Notes: generated from the sequence alone by a model not told the origin. 64,000 nt of DNA from Muribaculaceae bacterium (GCA_022510425.1 JAFLTO010000004.1:124001-188000); one strand, 5' to 3'. Shown: positions 24,052 through 34,172, counted from the stretch's first letter. Made by a program: numbers and translations.

Positions 24052-25224
24052 ATGGAAGTTAGAGTTGGAATTAAGACAGAGGGCGAACCCATTTTGAGGA
24101 AAGATGGGGAATTCATAGTCTTGGAAAATATGTTGATCGGTGATGGGTTCCATTGGGAAAGAACCATAAGGGCCATATTGAGCGGGAAAGTGGAACTTCT
24201 TAAGATAGGGAAGAGCAAAGACAAGAAAGATACAGAAGAAAATGAGCATAATCAATTCCAATCGGAAGATAGAATTTCTTTGATTAATTCACTGCCTCTT
24301 GAAACTTACCTTGAATGTGTAGTAGGTAGCGAAATGAATCCGTCGGCTCCTATAGAATTCCTGAAAGCTCATGCAGTAATCTCAAGGAGTTGGGTGCTGG
24401 GAAAAATTCTGAATATTCATTTTTGTGATTCAGAGGGCCATATAAATACAGAAGACAGATTGATTGGGTGGGACGATACCGGTATCCATCGGCGTTTCCA
24501 TGTTTGTTCGGATGATCATTGTCAACGCTATCAGGGTCTTCAGCCAGTGCATCCAACCTCGTTGAAGGCGATACAGGACACGGCAGATGAAATATTGATT
24601 TCTGACAAAGGTAACGTTATAGACGCTCGATTTTCCAAATGTTGCGGAGGAGTGACAGAACTGTTCTCCACATGTTGGCAACCTGTTGAATTAGATTATA
24701 TTAAAAGCTTTAATGATCCATGGTGTGATTTGTCGGGTCTCAGTCTTCAAAGTCGAAGGCTTTTGCTTTCAGGGGTGTTAAAAGATTACGATCTTTCCAC
24801 ACCCGGATACGGATATAGATGGGAAACAGAAATTACGAAAGCCGAAATCGAAAGTAATCTTAGGAAAAAATTCGGCCGGGATATAGGAAAATTATTGAAA
24901 GTGATTCCGCTTCATCGTGGTCCCTCCCGACGGATCGACTTGATAAGATTGGAGGGCACCCAATCATCACTGGATATAGGGAAGGAGCTATGGATTAGAC
25001 GTTTGCTATCCCCAAACCATCTTTATTCATCTGCTTTTGACATAGAGGATTTGGGAGATAAGTTGAAATTACATGGAAGTGGCTGGGGCCATGGGGTTGG
25101 ACTATGCCAGATAGGTGCGGCTAATATGGCAGCAAAAGGTGCCTCCTATGAGGAAATACTTACTTTCTATTATCCCGGTGCCAGATTGATCAAGAATCCC
25201 AAATTTCAACCTTCAGGCATTTAA
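24052..25224 (+). CDS. SpoIID/LytB domain protein
   Basis: This 390-residue protein has the SpoIID domain: LPLETYLECVVGSEM near residue 80, LKAHAVISRSW near 103, and a C-terminal HGSGWGHGVGLCQIGAANMA. In spore formers SpoIID is a lytic transglycosylase; in Bacteroidota homologues are thought to act on peptidoglycan or amidase activity, which is inference. There is no clear signal peptide, so its compartment is uncertain. An insertion around residues 145-185 contains several His and Cys (DDHCQRY). It stands alone, 96 bases after the DUF4249 gene. Confidence 0.85.
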   Translation: MEVRVGIKTEGEPILRKDGEFIVLENMLIGDGFHWERTIRAILSGKVELLKIGKSKDKKDTEENEHNQFQSEDRISLINSLPLETYLECVVGSEMNPSAPIEFLKAHAVISRSWVLGKILNIHFCDSEGHINTEDRLIGWDDTGIHRRFHVCSDDHCQRYQGLQPVHPTSLKAIQDTADEILISDKGNVIDARFSKCCGGVTELFSTCWQPVELDYIKSFNDPWCDLSGLSLQSRRLLLSGVLKDYDLSTPGYGYRWETEITKAEIESNLRKKFGRDIGKLLKVIPLHRGPSRRIDLIRLEGTQSSLDIGKELWIRRLLSPNHLYSSAFDIEDLGDKLKLHGSGWGHGVGLCQIGAANMAAKGASYEEILTFYYPGARLIKNPKFQPSGI

Positions 25225-25558
25225 AACTCTAAAGTTTTATCTTTACCGACTTTGTCACTGATTTTTTAAGTTAATGTTCCCACGGATTGATCTGATGACT
25301 TAATTTACTTCTATCCGTACCGTTGATCTTAATCTGAATAGTCCGAGTCATCATGTAAATAATTAATGTGGTTTTTACGTGGGTACTTTTCTTTTAAAAT
25401 TGAAATGAGGATAATCTAAAACTAATATAGTAATTAATGGATACTGTAAGAGAAATTTATACAAACATTAATTTTTTATAAAATTCAAATCATTTTAAGC
25501 ATTAAAAGGTTCTAAATTGTTAGAATATTGTATCTTATATTAATTATAAATATCTAAA
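25225..25558. other. AT-rich intergenic region before cysE
   Basis: This 334-base gap holds a weak hairpin just after the SpoIID gene (AAAACT, CTA, AAGTTTT), possibly a terminator. No TAnnTTTG promoter, T-box, riboswitch or ORF could be recognised. The last 120 bases are very AT-rich and probably carry the cysE promoter. Confidence 0.5.
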
Positions 25559-26494
25559 ATGATTGATTTGAGAAATCAGACTTCTGAAGATATAGTCAGG
25601 GAACTATCTTCTACAGTAAAAAAATTATCAGATATCTATTCCGGTGAAAGAAGTCTCATGACATTATGCCCCGAGGGATTACCTTCTCTCAAGAATGTAA
25701 AAGAAATTATGTCTTTACTTTGGAAACTTATGTTTCCGGAACTTTTCTTCGAACGTACAGCTATAGTTTCCAGGCTTGAATATCGTATTGGACTCACTAC
25801 AGAACGCTTGTTTGAACTTCTTCAGGAAGAAATAGCAATAGGCTTGTCATGTCGGCCTAATAGAAAGGACAAAGAGATGATAGATCATTATCCAGAGGCC
25901 CACGATTTCTCAATGCATATAATAAGCTTTTTACCCGAACTGAAAAGACTTCTTTACTCTGACATCCATGCTATTATACGTAAAGACCCGGCGGCAGGGA
26001 ATGAGGTTGAGATAATCCTTTGTTATCCGTCTGTCAAAGCAATGCTCCATCATCGTTTTGCCCACCTCATCTTCTCGATGAATATACCATATCTTCCTCG
26101 AATCATTTCTGAACTGGCTCATTCAGAAACCGGTATAGATATCCATCCGGGAGCTACTATTGGGGAATATTTCGCCATAGACCATGGCACAGGCGTCGTG
26201 ATTGGTGAGACTTGTATTATAGGAAATAATGTCACTATTTATCAGGGTGTGACTTTGGGAGCTAAAAGTTTCCGTTATGATGGCGATGGTGCTCCTCTTA
26301 ACATTCCACGACACCCAATCATTGAGGATAATGTTACTGTTTATTCAAATGCCACCATACTTGGAAGAATTACCATAGGACATGACACCGTGATAGGAGG
26401 AAATGTCTGGGTCACTGAAAGTCTTCCGGCTTATTCAAAAGTGATTCAAGGAAGAATCAGAAATGATAATTTTCCCAACGGGGGCAGCAACTAA
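25559..26494 (+). CDS. cysE: Serine O-acetyltransferase
   Basis: CysE transfers acetyl from acetyl-CoA to L-serine, the first step of cysteine synthesis. The C-terminal half is a left-handed beta helix with hexapeptide repeats: GIDIHPGATIG, FAIDHGTGVVIGETCIIGNN and YQGVTLGAKSF, including the catalytic His-Asp region DHGTG. The N-terminal 130 residues form the helical domain, longer than in short EpsC-type enzymes, giving 311 residues. It lies upstream of cysK on the same strand, separated by about 100 bases, so the two enzymes of the pathway are adjacent and probably co-expressed. Confidence 0.92.
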   Translation: MIDLRNQTSEDIVRELSSTVKKLSDIYSGERSLMTLCPEGLPSLKNVKEIMSLLWKLMFPELFFERTAIVSRLEYRIGLTTERLFELLQEEIAIGLSCRPNRKDKEMIDHYPEAHDFSMHIISFLPELKRLLYSDIHAIIRKDPAAGNEVEIILCYPSVKAMLHHRFAHLIFSMNIPYLPRIISELAHSETGIDIHPGATIGEYFAIDHGTGVVIGETCIIGNNVTIYQGVTLGAKSFRYDGDGAPLNIPRHPIIEDNVTVYSNATILGRITIGHDTVIGGNVWVTESLPAYSKVIQGRIRNDNFPNGGSN

Positions 26495-26595
26495 TGGAGC
26501 TGGAAAAGGAAATGGTTTGTACTTTGAATTTTAAGGAATGAGTGTTGGAAAGTAGAGAGTGTAGAATAGCAAATAAAACAACTAATAATTATATT

Positions 26596-27540
26596 ATGAA
26601 AATAGCAAAAGATTTAACACAATTGATTGGCAATACACCTCTTCTTGAAGTTTGCCATATAGAAAAAGAAGAAAAGCTAAAAGCAAGACTCCTCGTGAAA
26701 TTGGAAAGTTTTAATCCGGGTGGCAGTGTAAAAGACAGGATTGCCTATGCTATGATAGAAGATGCAGAAAAAACAGGAATTATCAAACCCGGGGATACCA
26801 TAATTGAGCCAACCTCAGGCAACACCGGAATAGGGTTGGCATGGGTGGCAAAAGTAAAAGGATACCGCCTAATTCTTGCAATGCCAGAGACGATGAGCAT
26901 AGAGCGTCGTAATCTTCTGAAAGCCTTAGGAGCCGATTTAGTTTTGACCCCCGGCAGTGAAGGCATGAAAGGTGCAATAAAGAAGGCTGATGAATTGCAT
27001 GCTTCTATACCCGGGTCAGTCATCCTTCAGCAATTTGAAAATCCCGCAAATCCTTTAGTTCATTATCGAACCACGGGTCCTGAAATTTGGAGAGATACGG
27101 ATGGGGAAATCGATATATTGGTTGCCGGTGTTGGCACCGGGGGCACAATTAGCGGCACCACACGATATCTTAAGGAAAGAAGACCTTCATTAAAGGCTGT
27201 GGCTGTAGAACCCGCATCCTCTGCAGTTCTTTCAGGTGAAGGACCGGGAGCTCATAAAATTCAGGGTATAGGAGCAGGATTTGTCCCCGGAAACTATGAT
27301 TCTAATCTTATAGACACGATAGTTAAGGTTACAGACGTAGAAGCAGTAAAAGCCGGAAGACTTCTTGCCAGTGAAGAAGGAGTGCTGGCCGGAATATCTT
27401 CAGGAGCAGCGTTTCATGTAGCTTTGGAATTGGCTAAGGAAGACGTAAACAAAGGAAAAACTATTGTAGCTATATTACCGGATAGAGGGGAACGTTATCT
27501 TTCTACTATTCTTTATGCCTTTGATACATTCCCCACTTAA
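26596..27540 (+). CDS. cysK: Cysteine synthase A (O-acetylserine sulfhydrylase)
   Basis: This PLP enzyme converts O-acetylserine and sulfide to cysteine. The PLP lysine is Lys46 in NPGGSVKDR. The substrate loop TSGNTGIG and the PLP-phosphate loop [10 protein letters not shown] are both present. ATG at 26596 is chosen because the family begins about 10 residues before IGNTPLL; an in-frame TTG start 54 bases upstream would add unrelated sequence. The stop codon directly abuts the stop of the convergent M48 protease gene, with no intergenic base. Confidence 0.95.
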   Translation: MKIAKDLTQLIGNTPLLEVCHIEKEEKLKARLLVKLESFNPGGSVKDRIAYAMIEDAEKTGIIKPGDTIIEPTSGNTGIGLAWVAKVKGYRLILAMPETMSIERRNLLKALGADLVLTPGSEGMKGAIKKADELHASIPGSVILQQFENPANPLVHYRTTGPEIWRDTDGEIDILVAGVGTGGTISGTTRYLKERRPSLKAVAVEPASSAVLSGEGPGAHKIQGIGAGFVPGNYDSNLIDTIVKVTDVEAVKAGRLLASEEGVLAGISSGAAFHVALELAKEDVNKGKTIVAILPDRGERYLSTILYAFDTFPT

Positions 27541-28362
27541 TTATTCAGTCGGAGTTGATGTGGAATCTGACTTTACGGGACGCTCTATTCCATCCTTTGT
27601 AGCTCTGTCAGACATTTTTTTGATTCTGTCTTTGGTCTCGGGGTGAGATGAAAACATTTTGTTGATGTAGCTTGAGGAACTGCCTGATTGACCTTCCAGG
27701 GCTTCCAGTTTTTCAAAAGCCATGACCATGCCCCAAGGGTTCCGTCCGTTAGTCACCAAGAAATCGTAGCCGCAATCGTCAGCTTCCTTTTCCTGTTTCT
27801 GTGAATATTTTGCATTGATAAGCGCGGAACCAAGAGTGCCGAGCTGAGAGTCTGTAAGGGCTGCTGCTTTTCCACCGGTGGAGGATATCGCATCTTTCAT
27901 GGCTCCTGTGAGTAATTCGGTTTTAAAAGCATTTTTAGAATGGTGTTTCATTACATGACCTATTTCATGGCCTATAACACCCATAAGCTCATCGTCATCC
28001 ATTATATCCATCAAAGATGAAAACACCCTCACGCTTCCGTCGGGGCAAGCAAATGCATTGATGTCAATCACATCATACACCTTAAAGTTTAAAGGAATGC
28101 CGTCGGCTTCTGTTATTCCCTCTGTCAGAGCAGATAGTCGCACTACATATGGATTATCATCGGGCAAAACCGGATTGTGGGTGTCCATCCAATTTACTGA
28201 CTCTCTGACATAATCTGCCATTTGAGCATCTGTCAAAGTAAAAGCCTGAACTGCTTTTGAAGCTGAAGAAACAGCTTTTTTCAAGTTAAACTGTGCATTC
28301 GCCGGCATGCTGCAGATGAAAAGTGCTCCTATCAGGATTCCTTTAAAAATAGATTTTACCAT
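27541..28362 (-). CDS. M48 family metalloprotease, exported
   Basis: This 273-residue zinc protease has a signal peptide (MVKSIFKGILIGALFICSMP, cut after ANA). The catalytic motif GHEIGHVMKHH (HExxH, His132-Glu133-His136) is clear, with the third ligand Glu in QEKEADDCGYD about 60 residues later. It belongs to the single-domain periplasmic M48 peptidases (LoiP/YcaL-like), which degrade misfolded envelope proteins in other bacteria. The role here is inference. It has its own consensus promoter upstream and no operon partners. Confidence 0.92.
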   Translation of the reverse strand: MVKSIFKGILIGALFICSMPANAQFNLKKAVSSASKAVQAFTLTDAQMADYVRESVNWMDTHNPVLPDDNPYVVRLSALTEGITEADGIPLNFKVYDVIDINAFACPDGSVRVFSSLMDIMDDDELMGVIGHEIGHVMKHHSKNAFKTELLTGAMKDAISSTGGKAAALTDSQLGTLGSALINAKYSQKQEKEADDCGYDFLVTNGRNPWGMVMAFEKLEALEGQSGSSSSYINKMFSSHPETKDRIKKMSDRATKDGIERPVKSDSTSTPTE

Positions 28363-28419
28363 GAATTGAAATTTTAAAACAAGATTAGATTAGTTGGTTA
28401 GTAAGGATTATATGTTAGG

Positions 28420-28449
28420 CAAAATTACGTATTATTGATGAGGATTCAA
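28420..28449 (-). promoter_or_regulatory. Promoter of the M48 protease gene
   Basis: On the minus strand TTG (28447-28449), 19 bases and TAATTTTG (28420-28427) match the Bacteroidetes consensus. The leader to the ATG would be about 50 bases. A near copy lies at 14954-14990. Confidence 0.7.
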
Positions 28450-28554
28450 TCGATTTATGTGCAAATTTTACAGGTTTCCCTTCATCACATAATCCCGAAT
28501 GGAGTTTTTGTTTCTCGAGAAATATTGCTCCATATGTAGCCCATGATATGTTAT

Positions 28555-28562
28555 TATATTTG
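28555..28562 (+). promoter_or_regulatory. Candidate -7 element for the sprE-porX cluster
   Basis: TATATTTG matches TAnnTTTG and lies 35 bases before the GTG start of the SprE-like gene. A TTG lies 27 bases upstream, longer than ideal. Confidence 0.45.
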
Positions 28563-28596
28563 GCAATAAGAATGTAGGGATCAACGTTAATTTGTT

Positions 28597-31500
28597 GTGA
28601 AAAGTCATACCCGGATCAGTTATAGCAAACAAATTTTCTGCAAAACATTTTTGTGGGCCATTCTTCTGTTTACTATTTCTTTAGGATTTGGAGGGTGCTC
28701 AGCGAAGAAAAATACTGCGGCGACTCGACAATGGCAGGCTTTTAATACAAGATATAACGTCTATTTCAATGGTTCTGAACATTATAAAGAAACTCTCTCC
28801 GATATGGAGAGAACTTACGAAGATGATTACACAAGACAATTGCTGACTCATCCGGTTGTAGCCAAGACTGAACCTAAACTTCCTCAGCCTTCGGGAGACT
28901 TTACACGCACCATTGAAAAAATGCAGAAGGCTATACAGCTGCATTCCATCACCAAAAAACCGGCTAGAAGAAATTCCTCTGCCAAGGAAAAGGCTTTCAG
29001 AGCTCGTGAAGAATTCAATCCCTTTATCCATAATGCTTGGTTAATGATGGGTAAAGCCCAATATTTCAATGGTGATTTCTTGGGCGCCGCATCCACATTC
29101 TTGTACATTTCCAAGCATTTCAGTTGGTTGCCGAATGTGGTCACTGAAGCACGTCTTTGGCAAGCAAGAAGTTATTGTGCACTCGATTGGAGTTATGAAG
29201 CTGAAAACGTGTTGCATTTAGTTAAAGAGAAAGATCTCACAAATAAGAACCTTCAACTTCTTTATAATTTAGTGGAGGCCGATTATTTGATCCGCACAAA
29301 TCAGGTGAGTGAAGCAATCCCATATTTACGTCAGGCCGCGCAAGGTTCTTCAGGTTCTCAAAAAACAAGACTTTGGTTTCTTCTTGGTCAATTATATGAA
29401 CAACTCGGTGAGAAGCAGAATGCATTCCAGGCTTTCAAGAAAGCCGAAGGAGGTCCGGCCACACCCTATAGGACCAAATTCAATGCTAAGATTAAACAAA
29501 GTGAGGTGTTTGTGGGGAATGATATCCGGAAACAGGTGAATTCTTTGCGTGCAATGACAAGATATGAACGAAATCGAGAATACCTGGATCAGATATATTA
29601 TGCCATCGGCAATCTGTACCTTTCAAGAAAAGACACATCAGAGGCGATTAAAAATTATAGCCTTGCAGTTGAAAAATCCCAAAGAAGAGGTATTGATCTG
29701 GCAATGGCACAATTAGCATTGGGTAATATCTATTTCGCTCAAAACAAATATGTTGAGGCTCAGCCCTGTTATGCAGAAGCAGTTCCTCAGTTGGCCGACA
29801 ATTATCCAGGTTATGCCATTCTAAAGAGGCGAAGTGATGTATTGGACGAACTTGCAGTCTATGCAGGCAACGTTATACTCCAAGATTCTTTGTTGGAATT
29901 GTCTAAGTTGACTCCTGAAGAACAGGAAAAGGTGGCACAAAGATTGGTAGATGAACTTAAGAAACAAGAAAAAGAGGCCGAAGAAGAAGCCAGACGGCAG
30001 GAGTTCCTGGCTAATCAGCCTGAAGCAAATCTACCTGGAGGATCATCCACACCAAATTATCAGATGAATTCTGACAAGAGCTGGTATTTCTACAACACTT
30101 ATACTAAAAACGCCGGTAAGACTGAATTTCAAAGAAGGTGGGGATCCCGTAGGCTTGAAGACGATTGGCGAAGAAGAAACAAAACCACTTTCTCATTTGA
30201 GGAGGAAAGTGATGAGGAAGACGAAGAGGGTCTTGCTTTGGAGAATGCAAATGATTCAATTCCTGTGGCAGATGCAGATCTTGCCAAAAGAGAAAGCGAC
30301 CCCCATTATATTGAATATTATCTTAAGCAGATACCTAAGACCCCTGAAGAAATAGAAGTGGCAAATGACGTCATACAGGAGGGCCTTTACAATATGGGTT
30401 TGATTCTTAAGGATAAACTTGAGGATTATCCCGCGGCTCGTCATGAGTTTAATGAACTCGACTCCCGGTATCCGGAAAATGTATATCGCCTTGAAGTATA
30501 TTACAATATGTATCTTATGGCAGCAAGAGAAGATGAGAAGGCTATTGCCGAACAATGGCGCCTTAAGATTCTATCCGAATTCCCCGAATCTGAGTACGGT
30601 TTGGCGATGCGTGACCCTGATTATTTCCAACATCTGAGAGAAATGCACGAAGTGCAGGAAAGCATGTATGAAAAAGCATACGAAGCTTATTTGGATGATC
30701 AGAATGCCACGGTGCATACTCTCACGGATGAGATGGAAGAGAAATATCCGTTGTCTACAATATTACCTAAGTTCGTTTTCATAGATGGCCTTTCATATTT
30801 CACAGAAGGTGATGAAGAGAAGTTTAAAGAAAGACTCACGGAACTACTTGAAAGATGGCCTTCAACCGATATGACGGATATGGCCTCAGCTATCTTAAAA
30901 GGACTGAAAGAGGGCAGAACACTTCAAAATTCAGGAACCAATTCCAAAGGTATGATATGGAATACACGTCTCACTGCCGGCGAAGAGCAAGAATTGGCTG
31001 AAGATGGACTCCCGGCTCACTTTGAAAGGGATCCGAATGCACCACAATATTTGGTCTTGGCTTTCCCCAGGGATTCAATAAACCCAAATATGGTGTTGTT
31101 TGAAGTGGCAAGATTTAATTTCTCGTCTTTCATCGTAAAAGACTTTGATCTTGAGCAAATGAGTTTCTCTAATATCGGCCTTTTGATAGTGAAAGGGTTC
31201 GCTAATCTTAAAGAATTGGAACACTATCGATCCGTTATGGAACGATCGGATATTGATTTGGGTCCTGAGGTGGTGCCGATCATGATCAGTAAGGCTAATT
31301 TCGAGATACTTATCAAAGAAGGCAGAAGTTTCGAAGAATACTTCAGATTCCGTGAAGAAGCGGATATGGAGCAAACAGAGGCAGAAGTATTGGAAGGAAT
31401 TGATCCTGATATGCTGGAAGAAACAGATCTGAATGATATGGAAGAATCAACTCCTGAGGAGAAAAGTGCCGAAGAGTTGAATGGTTCACCTCAGGAGGAA

Positions 31501-31629
31501 TCCGACATTATGAATACGGATGAATCTTCCGCTGACATCGACGACAACGATAGCAACGATAACAACGACGACAACGATAACAATCACAATAACGACAACG
31601 ATGACTTACAAGATACTTTGGGCGGATGA
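28597..31629 (+). CDS. sprE: SprE/PorW-like TPR lipoprotein of the type IX secretion system
   Basis: This 1010-residue protein starts at GTG and has a signal sequence ending in a lipobox (SLGFGGC). Opening residues RQWQAFNTRYNVYFNGSEHY are characteristic of the SprE/PorW family, and tetratricopeptide-like helices fill residues 130-430 and 590-700. In Flavobacterium and Porphyromonas these lipoproteins are needed for type IX secretion. The C-terminal 90 residues are acidic, ending in an Asp/Asn-rich tract encoded by simple repeats. The last 29 bases overlap porX, linking two T9SS genes in one operon. Confidence 0.85.
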   Translation: MKSHTRISYSKQIFCKTFLWAILLFTISLGFGGCSAKKNTAATRQWQAFNTRYNVYFNGSEHYKETLSDMERTYEDDYTRQLLTHPVVAKTEPKLPQPSGDFTRTIEKMQKAIQLHSITKKPARRNSSAKEKAFRAREEFNPFIHNAWLMMGKAQYFNGDFLGAASTFLYISKHFSWLPNVVTEARLWQARSYCALDWSYEAENVLHLVKEKDLTNKNLQLLYNLVEADYLIRTNQVSEAIPYLRQAAQGSSGSQKTRLWFLLGQLYEQLGEKQNAFQAFKKAEGGPATPYRTKFNAKIKQSEVFVGNDIRKQVNSLRAMTRYERNREYLDQIYYAIGNLYLSRKDTSEAIKNYSLAVEKSQRRGIDLAMAQLALGNIYFAQNKYVEAQPCYAEAVPQLADNYPGYAILKRRSDVLDELAVYAGNVILQDSLLELSKLTPEEQEKVAQRLVDELKKQEKEAEEEARRQEFLANQPEANLPGGSSTPNYQMNSDKSWYFYNTYTKNAGKTEFQRRWGSRRLEDDWRRRNKTTFSFEEESDEEDEEGLALENANDSIPVADADLAKRESDPHYIEYYLKQIPKTPEEIEVANDVIQEGLYNMGLILKDKLEDYPAARHEFNELDSRYPENVYRLEVYYNMYLMAAREDEKAIAEQWRLKILSEFPESEYGLAMRDPDYFQHLREMHEVQESMYEKAYEAYLDDQNATVHTLTDEMEEKYPLSTILPKFVFIDGLSYFTEGDEEKFKERLTELLERWPSTDMTDMASAILKGLKEGRTLQNSGTNSKGMIWNTRLTAGEEQELAEDGLPAHFERDPNAPQYLVLAFPRDSINPNMVLFEVARFNFSSFIVKDFDLEQMSFSNIGLLIVKGFANLKELEHYRSVMERSDIDLGPEVVPIMISKANFEILIKEGRSFEEYFRFREEADMEQTEAEVLEGIDPDMLEETDLNDMEESTPEEKSAEELNGSPQEESDIMNTDESSADIDDNDSNDNNDDNDNNHNNDNDDLQDTLGG

Positions 31630-33139
31630 TGAGATAGATCTTCTGAAACCGCATATTTTATTTCTAAAAGGTAAAGGTTACGAAGTCACTACCGTTTCCA
31701 ACGGTGTTGACGCTTTAGAAGCACTTGACAAGGAACCTTTCAGCCTGGTGCTTTTGGATGAAAATATGCCCGGCCTTTCAGGTTTGGAGACTCTCTCTCG
31801 CATCAATAGGAGTCATCCGGAAGTGCCGGTTATCATGATTACAAAATCTGAAGAGGAAAACATCATGAATCAGGCAATCGGCAACAGTATAGCTGATTAT
31901 CTTATAAAACCGGTCAATCCCAATCAGATTTGGTTGTCTTTAAAAAAGAATCTCGGTGGTAAAGATCTTGTTGTTAAACAAGCCACCACTGACTATCAAC
32001 TGGATTTTCAACAGATTTCTTCCTTGATTGATACCGCTTCAACAATAGAAGAATGGAAAGATATTTATAAAAGACTTGTATATTGGGAACTCAAACTCGA
32101 AAATACCGAAATGTCGGAAATGATGTTGATGCAGAAAAAAGAAGCCAACATCAACTTCACAAAATTTGTAAAAAGAAATTACGAAGATTGGGTCACCACT
32201 GACAACCATCCTTTAATGAGCCACGAGCTTTTCAAAAGAAAAGTTTTCCCAATGCTTGACAAAGGAGAGAAGGTTTGTTTCATTATAATTGATAATTTCA
32301 GACTCGACCAGTGGAAAGTGGTTCAGCCGTTGCTTTCAGACTATTTCGATATTTCAGAAGAACTCTACACCACCATTCTGCCAACAAGCACTCAATATGC
32401 CCGAAATGCAATATTTGCCGGTCTGATGCCATTACAGATTGCAAAGATGTTTCCGGATTTATGGGTAGAGGAAGATGAAGACGAAAGTCTCAACGCACAT
32501 GAGGAAGAATTGGTAAAGACTCAGTTGGAAAGGTTCAGAAGGAAAGAAAAATTCTCTTATACGAAATTGAATGATTCCACAGCCGGTGAAAAATTCTTAG
32601 CAAAAATCAATGAAATAAAAGATTTCCCATTAAATGTTGTAGTATTAAATTTCATTGATATGTTAAGCCATGCCCGGACTGAATCAAAGATGATAAGGGA
32701 ACTTGCTAATTCAGATGCGGCTTATAGATCAATTACAGAATCATGGTTCCGGCATTCTTCTTCTCTTGATATTTTTAAGAAATTAGCCGACAAAGGATTT
32801 AAACTTATTATCACAACCGACCATGGCACTATCAAAGTGGATTATCCGATAAAGGTGGTTGGTGACAGGAATACCAATACTAATCTCAGGTATAAGGTAG
32901 GAAAGAATTTAAATTATAATCCCAAGCAAGTATACGAGATGAAGTCACCTAACAAATTCGGACTTCCGGCTCCAAATCTTTCAAGCACATTCATCTATGC
33001 TTGCAATGAGGATTTCTTCTCTTATCCCAACAATTATAATTATTACGTACAGTATTATAACGGCACCTTCCAGCATGGAGGAATTTCGTTGGAAGAGATG
33101 CTTGTGCCTTTGATCACTTTGTCACCTAAAAACAGATAA
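31601..33139 (+). CDS. porX: PorX-type response regulator with PglZ domain
   Basis: This 512-residue protein has an N-terminal receiver domain with acidic pocket Asp9-Asp10, phosphoacceptor Asp53 (LVLLDENMPG), Thr in MITKS and Lys in YLIKPV. A C-terminal PglZ (alkaline phosphatase-like) domain follows, with FIIIDNFRLDQWK, ILPTSTQYARN and TTDHGT as metal-binding segments. PorX with the sensor PorY controls T9SS genes, and its PglZ domain is reported to hydrolyse nucleotide second messengers. ATG at 31601 is chosen because the receiver starts there; an in-frame upstream ATG at 31520 would add only a Thr-rich frame of the overlapped sprE tail. Confidence 0.93.
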   Translation: MTYKILWADDEIDLLKPHILFLKGKGYEVTTVSNGVDALEALDKEPFSLVLLDENMPGLSGLETLSRINRSHPEVPVIMITKSEEENIMNQAIGNSIADYLIKPVNPNQIWLSLKKNLGGKDLVVKQATTDYQLDFQQISSLIDTASTIEEWKDIYKRLVYWELKLENTEMSEMMLMQKKEANINFTKFVKRNYEDWVTTDNHPLMSHELFKRKVFPMLDKGEKVCFIIIDNFRLDQWKVVQPLLSDYFDISEELYTTILPTSTQYARNAIFAGLMPLQIAKMFPDLWVEEDEDESLNAHEEELVKTQLERFRRKEKFSYTKLNDSTAGEKFLAKINEIKDFPLNVVVLNFIDMLSHARTESKMIRELANSDAAYRSITESWFRHSSSLDIFKKLADKGFKLIITTDHGTIKVDYPIKVVGDRNTNTNLRYKVGKNLNYNPKQVYEMKSPNKFGLPAPNLSSTFIYACNEDFFSYPNNYNYYVQYYNGTFQHGGISLEEMLVPLITLSPKNR

Positions 33140-34006
33140 ATGAAGAGGAGCCTTCCATTTTTTGTTATAACAATCATTTTTTGTGGCTGCCTATGGGCAC
33201 AAGAAGAAGTTAGTGCTCTACGTATAGCCTTGCGACAATTAGTGGATAGGGCAGATGCGGGAGATGCCAAGGCATTGTTTGATCTTGCGAGGCTTCATGA
33301 CACAGGTTATGACTCCATATCTATAGATACGCTAAGGAGCACAGGTCTTTATCTCCGGTCGGCAAAAAAAGGTTATGCCCCTGCAATGAATTTTATAGGG
33401 TTTCGATATTATAACGGAGAAGGCGTGTCACAGAATTTAGACTCCGCCTTATATTGGATTCAAAAAGCTGCCAATCAGGGAGATGTGACAGCAGCGGCAA
33501 ATTTAGGGTATTTACTGACCGAAAGCACTGACGTAGATCATAATGAAGAAGAGGCCTTGAAATGGCTGACTATAGCCTCCGAAGCGGGAGTGCCGGAAGC
33601 TCAGATAAAACTCATTGAGCTGCAAGAAGATCATTGGAAAGAACTGCCATTGGATTCAGTTTCCTCCATGTCCCAGGGATATTATCTGGGAAGGGCTCCT
33701 ATAGCGGGAGTTAAGTTATTAGAGATTGCTTCTGAAAAAGGTGATGCTCATGCCTTGGCTCTTTTAGGTGACGCTTATTCAAAAGGAGTTGGGGTTGCAT
33801 ATGATCATCAAAAATCAATAGATTATTTTTATAAGGCCGCAATATCGGGCGATCCTTCCGCCCAGTTTATTATAGCCGAACTTTTGGAAATATTTCCCGA
33901 TGCTATTCCTGATTCTGAAGGGGCCGAATACTGGAAGGAAAAAGCATATGAAGCCGGTGTTACAAATTCAGATGAGGCCTATGAAAAGCTTTATGCTACA
34001 CCTTAA
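33140..34006 (+). CDS. Exported Sel1-repeat protein
   Basis: This 288-residue protein has a signal peptide (MKRSLPFFVITIIFCGCLWA) and Sel1-like repeats of about 36 residues: AKALFDLARLHDTGYD, APAMNFIGFRYYNGEGVSQN, VTAAANLGYLL, AHALALLGDAYSKGVGVAYD and PSAQFIIAELLE. Such repeats form helical scaffolds for protein interactions. The start codon directly follows the porX stop, so it is probably in the same operon. A role in envelope or secretion assembly is suggested only by context. Confidence 0.85.
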   Translation: MKRSLPFFVITIIFCGCLWAQEEVSALRIALRQLVDRADAGDAKALFDLARLHDTGYDSISIDTLRSTGLYLRSAKKGYAPAMNFIGFRYYNGEGVSQNLDSALYWIQKAANQGDVTAAANLGYLLTESTDVDHNEEEALKWLTIASEAGVPEAQIKLIELQEDHWKELPLDSVSSMSQGYYLGRAPIAGVKLLEIASEKGDAHALALLGDAYSKGVGVAYDHQKSIDYFYKAAISGDPSAQFIIAELLEIFPDAIPDSEGAEYWKEKAYEAGVTNSDEAYEKLYATP

Positions 34007-34137
34007 TCGCAATCGTGCGTTTCTTTATACAAAAATTGAAAAATACTTTTTATCGAGTTGAATTCTTAAGTTATACTTAGTGATAAGTGAAATCTAAGGC
34101 ATATACTATAAATTATAAGTATTAAAGAGGAAATAAG

Positions 34138-34145
34138 TAAATTTG
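34138..34145 (+). promoter_or_regulatory. Candidate -7 element for the tricorn-like protease gene
   Basis: TAAATTTG lies 27 bases before the ATG at 34173 and fits the Bacteroidetes consensus; no TTG at ideal spacing was seen. Confidence 0.45.
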
Positions 34146-34172
34146 CAGTACAAACGTTCAAATATAAAATAA

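Noticed and set aside
25225..25558. T-box or other riboswitch before cysE
   Set aside because: No conserved T-box sequence, specifier loop or terminator/antiterminator pair could be recognised; only a weak hairpin close to the preceding gene.
31520..31600. Upstream start for porX giving a Thr/Ile-rich N-terminal extension
   Set aside because: The extension is a frame-shifted reading of the sprE Asp/Asn repeat tract; the receiver domain starts at the ATG at 31601.
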